From contig NZ_LFYT02000001.1 of the NCBI RefSeq assembly GCF_001270065.2, positions 310,001 through 374,000 of the forward strand: 64,000 bases of DNA. Direction: 5' to 3'. The notes below the pieces were generated by a model that saw nothing but the letters and a program-made list of their open reading frames with translations, was not told where the DNA came from and ran no database searches. Shown here one piece after another: positions 28,807 to 38,288 of this stretch. This stretch comes from Limnohabitans planktonicus II-D5 (GTDB lineage Bacteria > Pseudomonadota > Gammaproteobacteria > Burkholderiales > Burkholderiaceae_C). The position numbers and the translations under genes are program-made. How positions within the stretch are numbered: the first letter of the stretch is position 1; each line of letters starts with the position of its first letter.

Positions 28807-30270
28807 ACCCCAATGCGGGATGTGGTGAGCGCCCAAGGACACCGCCACGTTTTTGGGCTCGCAAAACACTTCATAGCTCCAGGTGCCGCCTTCGCGGCCG
28901 GTGCCGCTGGCCTTGGTGCCGCCAAAGGGCTGGCGCAGGTCGCGCACGTTCTGGCTGTTGACAAAGCACATGCCCGCCTCGACGGCAGCGGCAACGCGGT
29001 GGGCTTTGCCCAAGTTCTCGGTCCAGACGTAGCTGGACAGGCCGTATTCGATGTCGTTGGCTTTTTCAATGGCGTCCGCTTCGTCCTTGAAGGGAATCAG
29101 GCAGGCCACGGGTCCGAAGATTTCTTCTTGGGCGATGCGCATGCGGTTGTCGACATCGGCAAACACGGTGGGCCAGACGAAGTTGCCGTTTTTCACATGC
29201 GAGGGCAGATCGGCAGCGTAGCCGGGTTGTTGAAGGCCGCCGCACAGCATGGTCGCGCCCTCTTTGGGGCCGAGTTCGATGTAGCTGCGCACCTTGGCCA
29301 GATGGGCTTTGGAGATCATCGGGCCGACGATGGTTTTCTCATCGAGTGGGTCGCCCACGGTGATGCGTTTGGCGCGCTCGGCAAATTTGGCGGCAAAGTC
29401 AGCGTAGATGCTTTGCTGCACCAGGATGCGACTGCCTGCGGTGCAGCGCTCGCCGTTGTTGGAAAAGATCATGAAGATGGCCGCATCGAGTGCGCGGTCC
29501 AAGTCGGCGTCTTCAAAGATCACAAAGGGGCTCTTGCCGCCAAGCTCCATGCTGAACTTCTTGAGGCCTGCGCTTTGCACGATGCGGTTGCCCGTGACAG
29601 TGGAGCCTGTGAACGAAATGGCGCGCACATCGCGGTGCGACACCAAGGGCTCGCCCGCTTCCTTGCCGTAACCGTGCACGATGTTCAGCACGCCTGCAGG
29701 CACGCCCGCTTCGAGTGCCAGATCGCCCAAACGCGCAGCGGTCATGGGCGAGAGTTCGCTCATCTTGAGCACAGCGGTGTTGCCAAAAGCCAGGCACGGC
29801 GCAACCTTCCAGGTGGCGGTCATGAAGGGCACGTTCCAGGGGCTGATGAGGGCGCACACGCCCACCGGGTGGAACAGCGTGTAGTTCAGGTGCGTGGGTG
29901 TGGGGTAGGTGTGGCCGTCCACGCGGGTGCACATTTCGGCAAAGTAGTGAAAGTTGTCGGCCGCGCGCGGCACCAGTTGCTTGCCGGTCTGGCTGATGGT
30001 CTGGCCACAGTCCTGGCTTTCTGTTTCCGCAATTTCTGGCACATGCTTGGTGATCAGGTCGCCCAGCTTGCGCATGATCTTGGCGCGCTCTGTTGCAGGG
30101 GTTGCAGCCCACTTGGGGAAAGCAGCTTTGGCGGCGGCCACGGCGGCATTCACTTGCGCTTCGCCGCCCGAGGCGACTTCGGCCAGCACTTCTTGGGTGG
30201 CGGGGTTGACGGTCTCAAAATAGTCGCTGCCCGCGACGCTTTTGCCGTTGATGAGGTGGTCGATTTTCAT
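28801..30270 (-). CDS. hpaE: 5-carboxymethyl-2-hydroxymuconate semialdehyde dehydrogenase
   Basis: 489 residues, full-length aldehyde dehydrogenase. Signatures: SPWNVPFMTATWKVAPC, FTGSTVTGN, MELGGKSP (general-base Glu) and NNGERCTAGSR (catalytic Cys). NAD-dependent oxidation of the HpaD product gives 5-carboxymethyl-2-hydroxymuconate. Context within the hpa cluster sets the substrate. It is separated from hpaD by the inserted toxin-antitoxin pair. Confidence 0.93.
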   Translation of the reverse strand: MKIDHLINGKSVAGSDYFETVNPATQEVLAEVASGGEAQVNAAVAAAKAAFPKWAATPATERAKIMRKLGDLITKHVPEIAETESQDCGQTISQTGKQLVPRAADNFHYFAEMCTRVDGHTYPTPTHLNYTLFHPVGVCALISPWNVPFMTATWKVAPCLAFGNTAVLKMSELSPMTAARLGDLALEAGVPAGVLNIVHGYGKEAGEPLVSHRDVRAISFTGSTVTGNRIVQSAGLKKFSMELGGKSPFVIFEDADLDRALDAAIFMIFSNNGERCTAGSRILVQQSIYADFAAKFAERAKRITVGDPLDEKTIVGPMISKAHLAKVRSYIELGPKEGATMLCGGLQQPGYAADLPSHVKNGNFVWPTVFADVDNRMRIAQEEIFGPVACLIPFKDEADAIEKANDIEYGLSSYVWTENLGKAHRVAAAVEAGMCFVNSQNVRDLRQPFGGTKASGTGREGGTWSYEVFCEPKNVAVSLGAHHIPHWGV

Positions 30271-30379
30271 GGTGCTTATTTCTCGGTTTTTTTTGACAGT
30301 GTCGCCCTCGTTGCGATCAGTGAAACACGCATTGGCAAGTGTTCATTCACCACGGGGTCATCTCGCTCACAGGTTCAGG

Positions 30380-31144
30380 TCATGATGAAACGATGGTGTT
30401 GTGGAGCGCCCCAATGCCCTCGATCTCGGTGACGATCACGTCACCGGGTTGGCAGTCCACAATGCCGTCGGGTGTACCGGTCAGGATCAAGTCTCCGGGC
30501 TTGAGTGTCATGAAGCTGCTGAAGTATTCGATCAGCGTGGGCACGTCAAAGATCATGTCGGCGGTGGTGCCGCTTTGCGTCACCTTGCCATTGACGGTGG
30601 TCTGCAATTTCAACGCCATCGGGTTGGGCACATCTGCCGCATCTACCAACCAGGGCCCAATGGGCGTGCAGGTGTCGCGGTTTTTCACTCGCAGGTTGGG
30701 GCGGTACCAGTTTTCCAGATAGTCGCGGATGGCGTAGTCATTGGCCACGGTGTAACCCGCAATGAAGTCATAGGCATTGGCTTTCTTCACATGCCGGGCC
30801 ATGCGGCCTATCACCACGGCCAGCTCGCATTCGTAATGCATGTACTTCACATCCGCCGGGCGCTTCGTGAAGGCCTTGTGGCCAATCAGCGAGGCTTCAC
30901 CCTTCATGAAGGCCAGCGGTTCTTCGGGTGCCTTGAAGGCGAGTTCCTTGGCGTGGTCGGCGTAGTTCAGGCCCAACGCGATCACGGTGCGCGCCTGCGA
31001 CACGGGTGTAAGCGGGGGCAACCAGACGACGTCGTCAAATCCCACAAGGTGGCCCTTGTGCGGGCCTTGGGTGATGAGCAATTGACCGTCAGACTCGACC
31101 GCTTGCTGGATAGCGCCTGACCAGGCGATGCGTGCGTGTTTCAT
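30380..31144 (-). CDS. hpaG2: Fumarylacetoacetate hydrolase family, HpaG C-terminal-type subunit
   Basis: 254 residues from ATG 31144; GGAGGTG lies just upstream and the ATGA overlaps the hpaG1 stop. FAH-fold motifs: ALGLNYADHAKELAF, HYECELAVVIGR (metal-binding Glu pair), YTVANDYAIRDYL and LILTGTPDGI. In E. coli C, HpaG is one two-domain polypeptide that decarboxylates and isomerises the intermediate to 2-oxohept-4-enedioate. Here the halves are two coupled genes, as in several Burkholderiales and Pseudomonas. A 108-bp gap without a gene separates it from hpaE. Confidence 0.9.
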   Translation of the reverse strand: MKHARIAWSGAIQQAVESDGQLLITQGPHKGHLVGFDDVVWLPPLTPVSQARTVIALGLNYADHAKELAFKAPEEPLAFMKGEASLIGHKAFTKRPADVKYMHYECELAVVIGRMARHVKKANAYDFIAGYTVANDYAIRDYLENWYRPNLRVKNRDTCTPIGPWLVDAADVPNPMALKLQTTVNGKVTQSGTTADMIFDVPTLIEYFSSFMTLKPGDLILTGTPDGIVDCQPGDVIVTEIEGIGALHNTIVSS

Positions 31145-31794
31145 GCGGCACCTCCGACTTTCACAGACACGGACGAAAAGCCTGGCGCGGAAATTTCCAC
31201 CCAATCCCCCGCTTTGGCGCGAGGACGCGTGCCGTCTGCCAGGCAATCGGTGCCCACCATCAGGACGTCACCTGCTTGCAGGGTCATGAATTCGCCCACA
31301 TCCGCCAGCAATGTGGGTATACCGCGCATCAATTCACTGAGCTGAACGGTCTGGACCACATCACCATTGAGGCGCACCGTGATCTGCAGCATGGCCCAAT
31401 CAGCCACCTGCGCAGCGGTCGCCTGCTGCGGCAAGGCCAAAAAGCGATCGCGGCAGCGGAACTTGACCGGGGGACGGTAATAGCTCGTGTGCGGCACTGA
31501 CCAGTCGTTCATCAGCACGGCAGCAGCCACTTGACCGTCGTCGCCCATGATCAGGCCCAGCGTGGCGCCGATATCGACTTCTGTCACACCGTCTTGCAAC
31601 AACAGGTCCTGGTCGGCGGGGCTGAAGGTGTTGGCTGTTTTCACATAGAGGACGGGCGCATTGGGCGCGGCTTTGTGAGGGTCTTGCGTCATACGCGGAC
31701 CCCAAAGGTCCCACTCTCGGCGGAAATTGAGCAAGATGCCGTACACCGTGCCCTGCGGTTGCCAGGGGTGGTGTGGCGTTCGTGTTGTCTGCAT
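31141..31794 (-). CDS. hpaG1: Fumarylacetoacetate hydrolase family, HpaG N-terminal-type subunit
   Basis: 217 residues. It has GTVYGILLNFRREWDLWG near the start and a shortened FAH fold with VEISAPGFSSVSV at the end; LMVGTDCLADGTRPRAKAGD corresponds to the TGTPxG turn of the family. It pairs with the adjacent hpaG2 as the two halves of the decarboxylase/isomerase. It is the first catabolic gene after hpaR, 10 bp away, suggesting transcription from the hpaR promoter region. Confidence 0.87.
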   Translation of the reverse strand: MQTTRTPHHPWQPQGTVYGILLNFRREWDLWGPRMTQDPHKAAPNAPVLYVKTANTFSPADQDLLLQDGVTEVDIGATLGLIMGDDGQVAAAVLMNDWSVPHTSYYRPPVKFRCRDRFLALPQQATAAQVADWAMLQITVRLNGDVVQTVQLSELMRGIPTLLADVGEFMTLQAGDVLMVGTDCLADGTRPRAKAGDWVEISAPGFSSVSVKVGGAA

Positions 31795-31804
31795 TTACTA
31801 TTCC

Positions 31805-32290
31805 TCAGAGATCTGGTGCTGTTACAACTGCCTCGGTCACTTCTGGCACTTCCAGCGCAATGACCTTGTCCAGTAATTCGTACAAGGCTGTCAGCCGCGC
31901 CTTGCCCAGTTGCTGCTCCATCCACACGTAATGCGCTTCGATGGTTTGCGACAAGGCCTGCACTTTGGCCAGGCCCGCTGCGGTGGCCCGCACCACGGTG
32001 CGCCGGGCGTCTTGCGGACAGCGCTGGCGTTCGATCAAGCCGTCACGCGCCATGCGGGTCAGCACACCCGTGAGGCTGGGACCCAGCAAATAAGCCTCAC
32101 GGGCCACGCGCCCGGTTTCAATACCAGCAGGTTCATCGGCATGTTCGCCCAGCACACGCAAGACGCGCCACTGCTGGTCCGACAAACCGTGCTCACGCAG
32201 GCTGGGGCGGGTGTGTGCCATCACGGCCTCGCGCGCTTCCAGCAGCAGACGAGGCAAATTGCGGTGTACGAATGGGGCGGTAGAGTTCAT
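31805..32290 (-). CDS. hpaR: MarR-family regulator of homoprotocatechuate catabolism
   Basis: 161 residues with a winged helix: LREHGLSDQQWRVLRVL, then LLGPSLTGVLTRMARDGLIERQR and the wing PQDARRTVVRAT. The HpaR group of the MarR family represses hpa genes and is released by ring-diol ligands. It is the promoter-proximal gene of the minus-strand cluster. An AT-rich palindrome covers its start codon, consistent with autoregulation. Confidence 0.88.
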   Translation of the reverse strand: MNSTAPFVHRNLPRLLLEAREAVMAHTRPSLREHGLSDQQWRVLRVLGEHADEPAGIETGRVAREAYLLGPSLTGVLTRMARDGLIERQRCPQDARRTVVRATAAGLAKVQALSQTIEAHYVWMEQQLGKARLTALYELLDKVIALEVPEVTEAVVTAPDL

Positions 32291-32312
32291 TTACTTAATA
32301 TATTAAATGAAT
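32289..32312. promoter_or_regulatory. Candidate HpaR operator
   Basis: Imperfect palindrome centred on TTAATATATTAA (32295-32306) with outer TCATTTA/AATGAAT arms. It overlaps the hpaR start codon at 32290-32288, where a repressor would block the operon's own transcription. Binding is inferred from position and symmetry. Confidence 0.5.
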
Positions 32313-32365
32313 ACCAAACAAAAACCATACGGGTTTACCCTGCCGCTAGCGCTTAGCACTTACCT

Positions 32366-32425
32366 CGTGCCATTGATCTGGCCTCGTGAAGTATTCAACG
32401 CTCAAAGATGTTGCAGGACGGTGGC
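32366..32425. repeat. Degenerate MITE end
   Basis: The stretch CATTGATCTGGCCTCGTGAA, then TATTCAACGCTCAAAGATGT, then TGCAGGACGGTGGCAAC closely follows the left end of the 184-bp MITE (ATTGATTCGGCCCTGTGAAG and on), but the REP hairpin has decayed. The rest of the 359-bp gap between hpaR and the kinase gene is AT-rich near 32520-32600 and holds no gene; it probably carries the kinase promoter. Confidence 0.6.
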
Positions 32426-32649
32426 AACAGCGCCGTCATTGGGGGCTTCTGTGCAATCTGCATGTCGGCTCCATTGCCACCGACTTGGTGCGGGGTCTGG
32501 ATCAAAACTGTGTCGAATTTGAACTTTCATTGTTCATATTGAATATTTAGGTACTATTTAAAGAATATTCCTGATTAAAATCAAAAAATCATCGCAGTCT
32601 GAAATCAGGCCCGCTACTGGCCACCCCAAAACAACTGGCTTGTGCACAC

Positions 32650-35328
32650 ATGAAAAATCTCAGCATCAAACTTCAACTCTCCTTGAGCGCCATCGCCATG
32701 GGCATTGTTTTGTTGCTGGCGCAATTGGGGCTGCAGTTTTACGTCCTGCGCGGCGACATCGTGCAGCGCATCGAAAAGCATGAATTCAGGCAATTGAGCG
32801 ACTTCGCCAGGAATCTGGATGAAAAACTCCAAGACAGCCAAGACATGCTGGCCAGTGTGGGGCTCAATGTCCCTGCACAAGACATGCAGGACCTGAACAA
32901 ACTGGAAAAACACCTCCAGCGCGAACACGCCTTGCTGAACGTCTATGACGACCTTTACATCTTCGATGCACAAGGCGTGTTGCTGGTGGATTGGCCCATC
33001 AAACCCGGCAGGCGCAAACTCGACATGGCGTCGCGTGACTACATCCAGGGCGTGATCAAAACCGGAAAGCCCGTGATCTCCAAACCCATACTGGGCAAGG
33101 CCACCCAACAACCCATTGTGGTGGTGGCTGTGCCCATCATGGATCAACACAATCGGCTTGTGGGCATCATGGGTGGGGTCTTGAATCTCTACAAACCCAA
33201 TTTGCTGGGCAATATTGCGAACCGGAAAAATGGCGAAACCGGTTATTACTACCTGGTCACCAAAGACCGGGTGCGCATCGCCCATCCAGACACCCGCATG
33301 ATCTTGACCACCGTCCCTGAAGGCAGTGGCAATCTCCCGTTCGAGGCGGCCATGAAAGGATTTGAAGGTACGCAAGAAGGCACGACCACACGGGGTTTGA
33401 AGGGCTTGTTCACCTTCAAACGTTTGCAGACCACGGGTTGGGTCGTGGCTTCGGTCATCCCATCTGCAGAAGCCTTTGCCCCGATCGGTGATCTTTACCA
33501 GAAGATGGTTCTGGTCACGCTGCTGCTGCTGCTGACCATCGTGCCTTTGATGTGGGGCTTCGTGTCAAAACTGATCAGCCCGCTGGGTGAGTTGGCTCAG
33601 GCCATGCATGACACGGCCGCTCGTATGCGAGATGGACAACCCACGGCTCAGATTGCGGCCATAGGCAGCCGGGAAATCACGACGGTGGTGCATGCCTTCA
33701 ATGAGTTTGTGGAAGCTCGAATTCATGCTGAAACCGAGCTTTCTTTGGCACGCGATGATGCGCAAACAGCGAATGCCTCAAAAAGTAATTTCCTGGCCAA
33801 TATGAGCCATGAAATTCGCACCCCCATGAATGGCATTCTGGGCATGACCGAGTTGTGCCTGCAAACGCGCATGACCAACGAACAACGCAGTTATCTGGAG
33901 ATGGTCTCGACATCGGCACATTCCTTGGTCGCGGTGATCAACGACATCCTGGACTTTTCCAAAATCGAGGCCAAAAAACTCCATCTTGATCCTCATGAGT
34001 TTTCCTTGCACAGCTTGATTCGGCAATCCACCCGCACCTTGTCACTGAGAGCGACGGAAAAAGAGCTGGAATTGGTCTGCGACATGGCGCCCGATGTGCC
34101 CGATCTCGTCTTGGGTGACCCTTTGAGACTTCAGCAAGTGATCACGAATTTGCTGGGCAATGCGATCAAATTCACCGCCCGGGGGGAGGTCATCCTCACC
34201 GTCAACCGCATGTCTGTTGATGAAGTCGGTCCAGGCTTATGGCTCGTCTTCGAAGTCAAGGACACGGGCATTGGCATCTCATCTGACAAGCAGTCTCTGA
34301 TATTTGATGTCTTCACCCAAGCCGACTCCAGCACGGCACGGCGCTTTGGCGGGTCAGGCCTGGGCCTTGCCATCAGCCGCAGCCTGATTCAGATGATGGG
34401 CGGCGACATTCGCGTGAGCAGTCAACTGGGCAAGGGCAGCACTTTCAGATTCACGATAGAGCTTCAAACCGCAAACACGTCACCGCTGTCCCTGCCTCCG
34501 CTCTTGCCTCAGCTCAAAGGACGCACTGCCATGGTGGTGGACGACAACGCCACCAGCCGCTCCATCTTGTGCCGCAGACTGACATGCGCGGGTTTGCATG
34601 CGGTGGCCAATGACAACGCAGCGCATGCATTGCACTCTCCTCAGCTGACCCAAGCCTGCTATGCGCTGATCGACGTCAACATGCCAGACATCGACGGTTA
34701 CGCCCTGGCGGGACAACTGCGACAACAGCGATCTCCTGCACAACTGATGATCATCATGCTGGGTGCCTTGAGTGAACAAATCAGCCAAGAAGAACTCGAT
34801 CGAATGGGCATTCAGAGTTTCTTGGTCAAGCCTGTCGACCCCCATGAATTGATGGCGGTGCTCAATGGCTCTGCCACTTTGAACAGCCCTTCTTTACTGA
34901 CAGAAAATGAGACGCCTCAAGCGCCTGCGCAGTCACAGGCCCCGAAGGTCTTGCTCGTTGAAGACACGCCCATCAATCAGACGCTGGAAACCATCTTGCT
35001 CAACCGCATGGGCTTTGAAGTGACCATCGCCAACAACGGCGTCGAAGCTGTCGAAGCTTTTTCACGCGGTCGATTTGACCTCATCCTCATGGACATTCAG
35101 ATGCCGGAAATGGGCGGCGTCGAAGCCACTCAGATCATTCGTGGACTTGAACAGTCAAACCAACTGATCCATACCCCCATCGTGGCTGTGACCGCCAACG
35201 CGCTGAAAGGGGACCGCGAAAAGTACATCGAATCCGGCATGGATGCCTACGTCTCCAAACCAATTTCCACAGAAGCACTCAAAACAGAAATCCAAAAGCT
35301 GCTGCCCACTTTTGGCAAAACTTCATAA
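32650..35328 (+). CDS. Hybrid sensor histidine kinase with two receiver domains
   Basis: 892 residues. Two membrane spans (about 8-30 and 289-311) frame a periplasmic double-Cache-like sensor (DLYIFDAQGVLLVDWP, SRDYIQGVIKTGKPVIS, GETGYYYLV). HAMP (about 312-365) follows, then HisKA with phospho-acceptor H387 (SHEIRTPMNG) and HATPase_c with NLLGNAIKFT, DTGIGIS and GSGLGLAIS. Receiver 1 has D675 (LIDVNMPDIDG) and K in LVKPV, but LGALSE replaces the usual Thr/Ser switch. Receiver 2 has D815 (LMDIQMPEMGG) and SKPI. There is no HPt domain, so phosphotransfer needs a partner elsewhere. The signal is unknown. A hairpin terminator follows. Confidence 0.93.
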   Translation: MKNLSIKLQLSLSAIAMGIVLLLAQLGLQFYVLRGDIVQRIEKHEFRQLSDFARNLDEKLQDSQDMLASVGLNVPAQDMQDLNKLEKHLQREHALLNVYDDLYIFDAQGVLLVDWPIKPGRRKLDMASRDYIQGVIKTGKPVISKPILGKATQQPIVVVAVPIMDQHNRLVGIMGGVLNLYKPNLLGNIANRKNGETGYYYLVTKDRVRIAHPDTRMILTTVPEGSGNLPFEAAMKGFEGTQEGTTTRGLKGLFTFKRLQTTGWVVASVIPSAEAFAPIGDLYQKMVLVTLLLLLTIVPLMWGFVSKLISPLGELAQAMHDTAARMRDGQPTAQIAAIGSREITTVVHAFNEFVEARIHAETELSLARDDAQTANASKSNFLANMSHEIRTPMNGILGMTELCLQTRMTNEQRSYLEMVSTSAHSLVAVINDILDFSKIEAKKLHLDPHEFSLHSLIRQSTRTLSLRATEKELELVCDMAPDVPDLVLGDPLRLQQVITNLLGNAIKFTARGEVILTVNRMSVDEVGPGLWLVFEVKDTGIGISSDKQSLIFDVFTQADSSTARRFGGSGLGLAISRSLIQMMGGDIRVSSQLGKGSTFRFTIELQTANTSPLSLPPLLPQLKGRTAMVVDDNATSRSILCRRLTCAGLHAVANDNAAHALHSPQLTQACYALIDVNMPDIDGYALAGQLRQQRSPAQLMIIMLGALSEQISQEELDRMGIQSFLVKPVDPHELMAVLNGSATLNSPSLLTENETPQAPAQSQAPKVLLVEDTPINQTLETILLNRMGFEVTIANNGVEAVEAFSRGRFDLILMDIQMPEMGGVEATQIIRGLEQSNQLIHTPIVAVTANALKGDREKYIESGMDAYVSKPISTEALKTEIQKLLPTFGKTS

Positions 35329-35372
35329 CGCCTCTCACGCTCATCGGCATACGTTTATGGGTCATCCACATG

Positions 35373-35400
35373 AAAAAAGCCGCTTTTCAGCGGCTTTTTT
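35373..35400 (+). terminator. Rho-independent terminator after the hybrid kinase
   Basis: Hairpin GCCGCT-TTTC-AGCGGC preceded by an A-run and followed by six T, 45 bp after the kinase stop. The A-run makes it usable from the other strand as well. Confidence 0.85.
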
Positions 35401-35459
35401 GTGGGTCAATGGCGCAGGTAAAACCGTCAGGACAGCACAATGCTACCCCCAACAGACCC

Positions 35460-35867
35460 TCACAGACCGATGGCTGCGATACCGGCTTTGGCGATCTGCG
35501 CGTCTTCGTTGGACTTGACACCACTCACGCCAACGGCCCCCAAGCAGGCACCGTCCTTCATGATCGGCACGCCACCTTCGAGCATGCCTTCAATGGCAGG
35601 CGCAGACAAGAAGGAATAGCGGCCACCGTTGATGACGTCTTCATACACCTTGCTCTCGCGCTGACCCAAAGCTGCCGTGTGGGCCTTGGCCGGGGCAATG
35701 TGCGAGGAAATGGGAGGCGCACCATTGAGGCGCTGGAAATGCAGCAGATGGCCACCAGCGTCGACAATGGCGATGCTCACGTTCCAATTATTTTTCTGGG
35801 CTTCAGCTTGGGCAGCGGCGGCAATGGCTTGGACGTCAGAGAGTTCGAGGACGGATTGTGTTTTCAT
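35460..35867 (-). CDS. GlcG/HbpS family (DUF336) protein
   Basis: 135 residues from ATG 35867 (MKTQSVLELSD). A longer frame would add a hydrophobic 21-residue start, MKSVLICACMLAVLFF, that is not typical of the family. Seen: VSIAIVDAGGHLLHFQRL, AKAHTAALGQRES and GGVPIMKDGACLGAVGVSG. The fold is known from HbpS (haem-binding) and from GlcG. Function here is unknown. Confidence 0.85.
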   Translation of the reverse strand: MKTQSVLELSDVQAIAAAAQAEAQKNNWNVSIAIVDAGGHLLHFQRLNGAPPISSHIAPAKAHTAALGQRESKVYEDVINGGRYSFLSAPAIEGMLEGGVPIMKDGACLGAVGVSGVKSNEDAQIAKAGIAAIGL

Positions 35868-36050
35868 GGTGTCAAACGGACGAAAAAATAAAACCGCAAG
35901 CATACACGCGCAGATGAGCACGGATTTCACACTTCAACGCAAAACTGATTCACCCGGATAACCCCATGCCTGTGCGGTCATTGTCCAACTGGATCTGGTC
36001 GCCCCTACAATTCACCAGCCCTGAACACAGGGTATGAACAGGAGAAACAC

Positions 36051-36746
36051 ATGAGCGACCTTCGCACTCTTAATTCCACGGACTGGGGCCACGGCACCGA
36101 TCTGGCGACACGCAACCGCGTGCTGCGCAATACCTATTGGCTGCTGGCCCTGAGCCTGCTGCCTACCGTTTTGGGTGCCTGGCTGGGCGTGGCCACCGGC
36201 ATCACCCAATCCTTGAGTGGTGGCGTTGGCTTGATCGTCTTTCTGGCGGGAGCTTTTGGCTTCATGTTTGCCATCGAGAAAACCAAAAACTCGGCAGCGG
36301 GCGTGCCCGTGCTGCTGGCCTTCACCTTCTTCATGGGCTTGATGCTCTCGCGCATGATCGCCATGGTGTTGGGCTTCAAGAACGGTTCAGACCTGATCAT
36401 GACCGCCTTTGCAGGCACGGCCGGCGTGTTCTTCGTCATGGCCAGCCTGGCCAGCACCATCAAGCGTGACATTTCAGGCATGGGCAAATGGCTGTTTGTG
36501 GGGGCCTTGGCCATCATGATCGGCGGCATCATCAACGTGTTCATCGGCTCTACCGTGGGCATGATGGTGATCTCGGTCATGGCCATCGGAATTTTCAGCG
36601 CCTACATGCTGTATGACCTGAAACAGATCATCGACGGCGGCGAAACCAACTACATCAGCGCCACCCTGGCCCTGTATCTGGACATCTTCAACGTGTTCCA
36701 GAGCCTGCTGGCCTTGCTGGGCATCATGGGCGGCGAACGCGACTGA
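36051..36746 (+). CDS. Bax inhibitor-1/YccA family membrane protein
   Basis: 231 residues with seven hydrophobic segments and the C-terminal AYMLYDLKQIIDGGETNYISATLALYLDIFNVFQSLL signature (split by the predicted last spans; the Asp pair forms the pH sensor in YetJ). The family gives a pH-regulated calcium leak; YccA also inhibits FtsH. It is preceded by an AGGAG-like site and followed by a terminator. Confidence 0.9.
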   Translation: MSDLRTLNSTDWGHGTDLATRNRVLRNTYWLLALSLLPTVLGAWLGVATGITQSLSGGVGLIVFLAGAFGFMFAIEKTKNSAAGVPVLLAFTFFMGLMLSRMIAMVLGFKNGSDLIMTAFAGTAGVFFVMASLASTIKRDISGMGKWLFVGALAIMIGGIINVFIGSTVGMMVISVMAIGIFSAYMLYDLKQIIDGGETNYISATLALYLDIFNVFQSLLALLGIMGGERD

Positions 36747-36774
36747 CCTGTGCCAAGTGGCTCACGCCACCCAC

Positions 36775-36802
36775 AAAAAAGGCTCCTGAGGGAGCCTTTT
36801 TT
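36775..36802. terminator. Bidirectional hairpin terminator
   Basis: Hairpin GGCTCC-TGAG-GGAGCC flanked by six A and six T, between the convergent Bax-inhibitor-1 and rlmD genes. It can serve both strands. Confidence 0.88.
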
Positions 36803-36819
36803 CATGGTGCAGGTCACAC

Positions 36820-38247
36820 TCAGGCCAGCTCAAACACCGCCATGCTCTCCACATGCGCCGTGTGAGCGAACATGTTGATCACGCCAGCGGCCACGCATCG
36901 GTAACCAGCGCGGTGCACCAGCAAGCCTGCATCTCGGGCCAGGGTGGCGGGGTTGCAGCTCACGTAGACGATGCGCTGGGGCGGCGTCCAACCCTCGCGC
37001 AGTTCGTGGTTTTCGTGCAGCTCGGCCAGGGCTTTGGCCAGGGCAAAAGCCCCTTCACGCGGTGGATCGACCAGCCATTTGTCGGACACGCCATCGGCCA
37101 CCAGCATGGCCGGGGTCATCTCGAACAGGTTGCGGGCCACAAAGGTGGTGGGGGCCAGCGGGCCTTGCCCTGCGCGCAGGGCCTGGTTATGCACCAGGTT
37201 CTGGCGCGAGCGGGCCACCAAGGCTTCTGCGCCTTCGATGCCCAGCACCTCGCCCGCCTGGGTGGCAATGGGCAGCGTGAAGTTGCCGAGGCCACAGAAC
37301 CAATCGATCACGCGGTCGGTCTTTTGTGCGCCCAACAGGCGCAGGGCACGCGAGACCAGCACGCGGTTGATGTAAGGATTGACCTGCGTGAAGTCGGTCG
37401 GCTTGAACGGCATGTGCACGCCAAAGTCGGGCAGGCTGTAGGCCAGCTGCGCACCGCCCTCGTCGAGCAGATGCACCGTGTCCGGCCCTTTGGGCTGCAG
37501 CCACCACTGCACGGCATGCTCGGCGGCAAAGTCGCGCAACAGCTGTTTGTCGCCGTTTGACAGCGGCTCCAAGTGACGCAGCACCAGGGCAGTGACAGAG
37601 TCGCCGCAGGCCAGCTCGATCTGGGGCAAGGTTTCGCGGGCGTCCATCTGGGCAATCAAGGCGCGCAAAGGCATGAGCATGGCGCTGACATGCGGCGGCA
37701 GGATCGGGCAGACTTTCATGTCCGCGATGTAGCGGCTCTTGCGTTCGTGAAAGCCAATGAGCACTTCGCCTTTTTTAAGCACATAGCGCACCGACATGCG
37801 GGCACGGTAACGGTAACCCCAAGTCGGTCCTTCGATGGGCCGGAGCATGGTTTCGGGTTTGACCTTGCCCAAGTGCCAGAGGTTGTCTTCCAGCACGCGC
37901 TGTTTGACGGCTACCTGGGCTGACGCTTCCAGGTGCTGCATCTTGCAGCCGCCGCAGGCGCCTTTGTGCAAGCCAAAGTTGGGGCAGCCGGGGCGCACGC
38001 GCTGGGACGATTCTTGGTGGATGTCGGTGACGACGCCCTGCTCCCAGTTGTTTTTCTTGCGGTGCACATTGACCGAGACGGTCTCAAAGGGCAAGGCACC
38101 TTCGATGAACACCACTTTGCCGTCAGGGCGGCGGGCGATGCCTTGGGCATCCATGTCCAGGGCGCCCACGCGCAGCCAACCTTCGGGCAAATCGTCGCTG
38201 CTGGGGCTTTCGCCGGGGGGAATAGAAAGATCTTGTTGTTCGCTCAT
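36820..38247 (-). CDS. rlmD: 23S rRNA (uracil1939-C5)-methyltransferase
   Basis: 475 residues. N-terminal TRAM domain (about 20-80), then the iron-sulfur cysteines in [18 protein letters not shown] (about 95-112). The SAM site is [16 protein letters not shown] and the catalytic Cys lies in [13 protein letters not shown] near the C-terminus. The family places m5U at position 1939 of 23S rRNA. In other Proteobacteria it often neighbours the surE-pcm-nlpD block, as here. Confidence 0.93.
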   Translation of the reverse strand: MSEQQDLSIPPGESPSSDDLPEGWLRVGALDMDAQGIARRPDGKVVFIEGALPFETVSVNVHRKKNNWEQGVVTDIHQESSQRVRPGCPNFGLHKGACGGCKMQHLEASAQVAVKQRVLEDNLWHLGKVKPETMLRPIEGPTWGYRYRARMSVRYVLKKGEVLIGFHERKSRYIADMKVCPILPPHVSAMLMPLRALIAQMDARETLPQIELACGDSVTALVLRHLEPLSNGDKQLLRDFAAEHAVQWWLQPKGPDTVHLLDEGGAQLAYSLPDFGVHMPFKPTDFTQVNPYINRVLVSRALRLLGAQKTDRVIDWFCGLGNFTLPIATQAGEVLGIEGAEALVARSRQNLVHNQALRAGQGPLAPTTFVARNLFEMTPAMLVADGVSDKWLVDPPREGAFALAKALAELHENHELREGWTPPQRIVYVSCNPATLARDAGLLVHRAGYRCVAAGVINMFAHTAHVESMAVFELA

Positions 38248-38288
38248 GCCCCGATTGTCTCAGGACACAAGGCCGATCTTTCGGGGCT

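Noticed and set aside
28642..30432. 596-codon plus-strand frame
   Set aside because: Antisense to hpaE, a full-length aldehyde dehydrogenase.
34499..34870. First receiver domain of the hybrid kinase as a degenerate pseudo-receiver
   Set aside because: The phospho-acceptor D675 and the KP motif are present; only the Thr/Ser switch position differs, so it was kept as a receiver.
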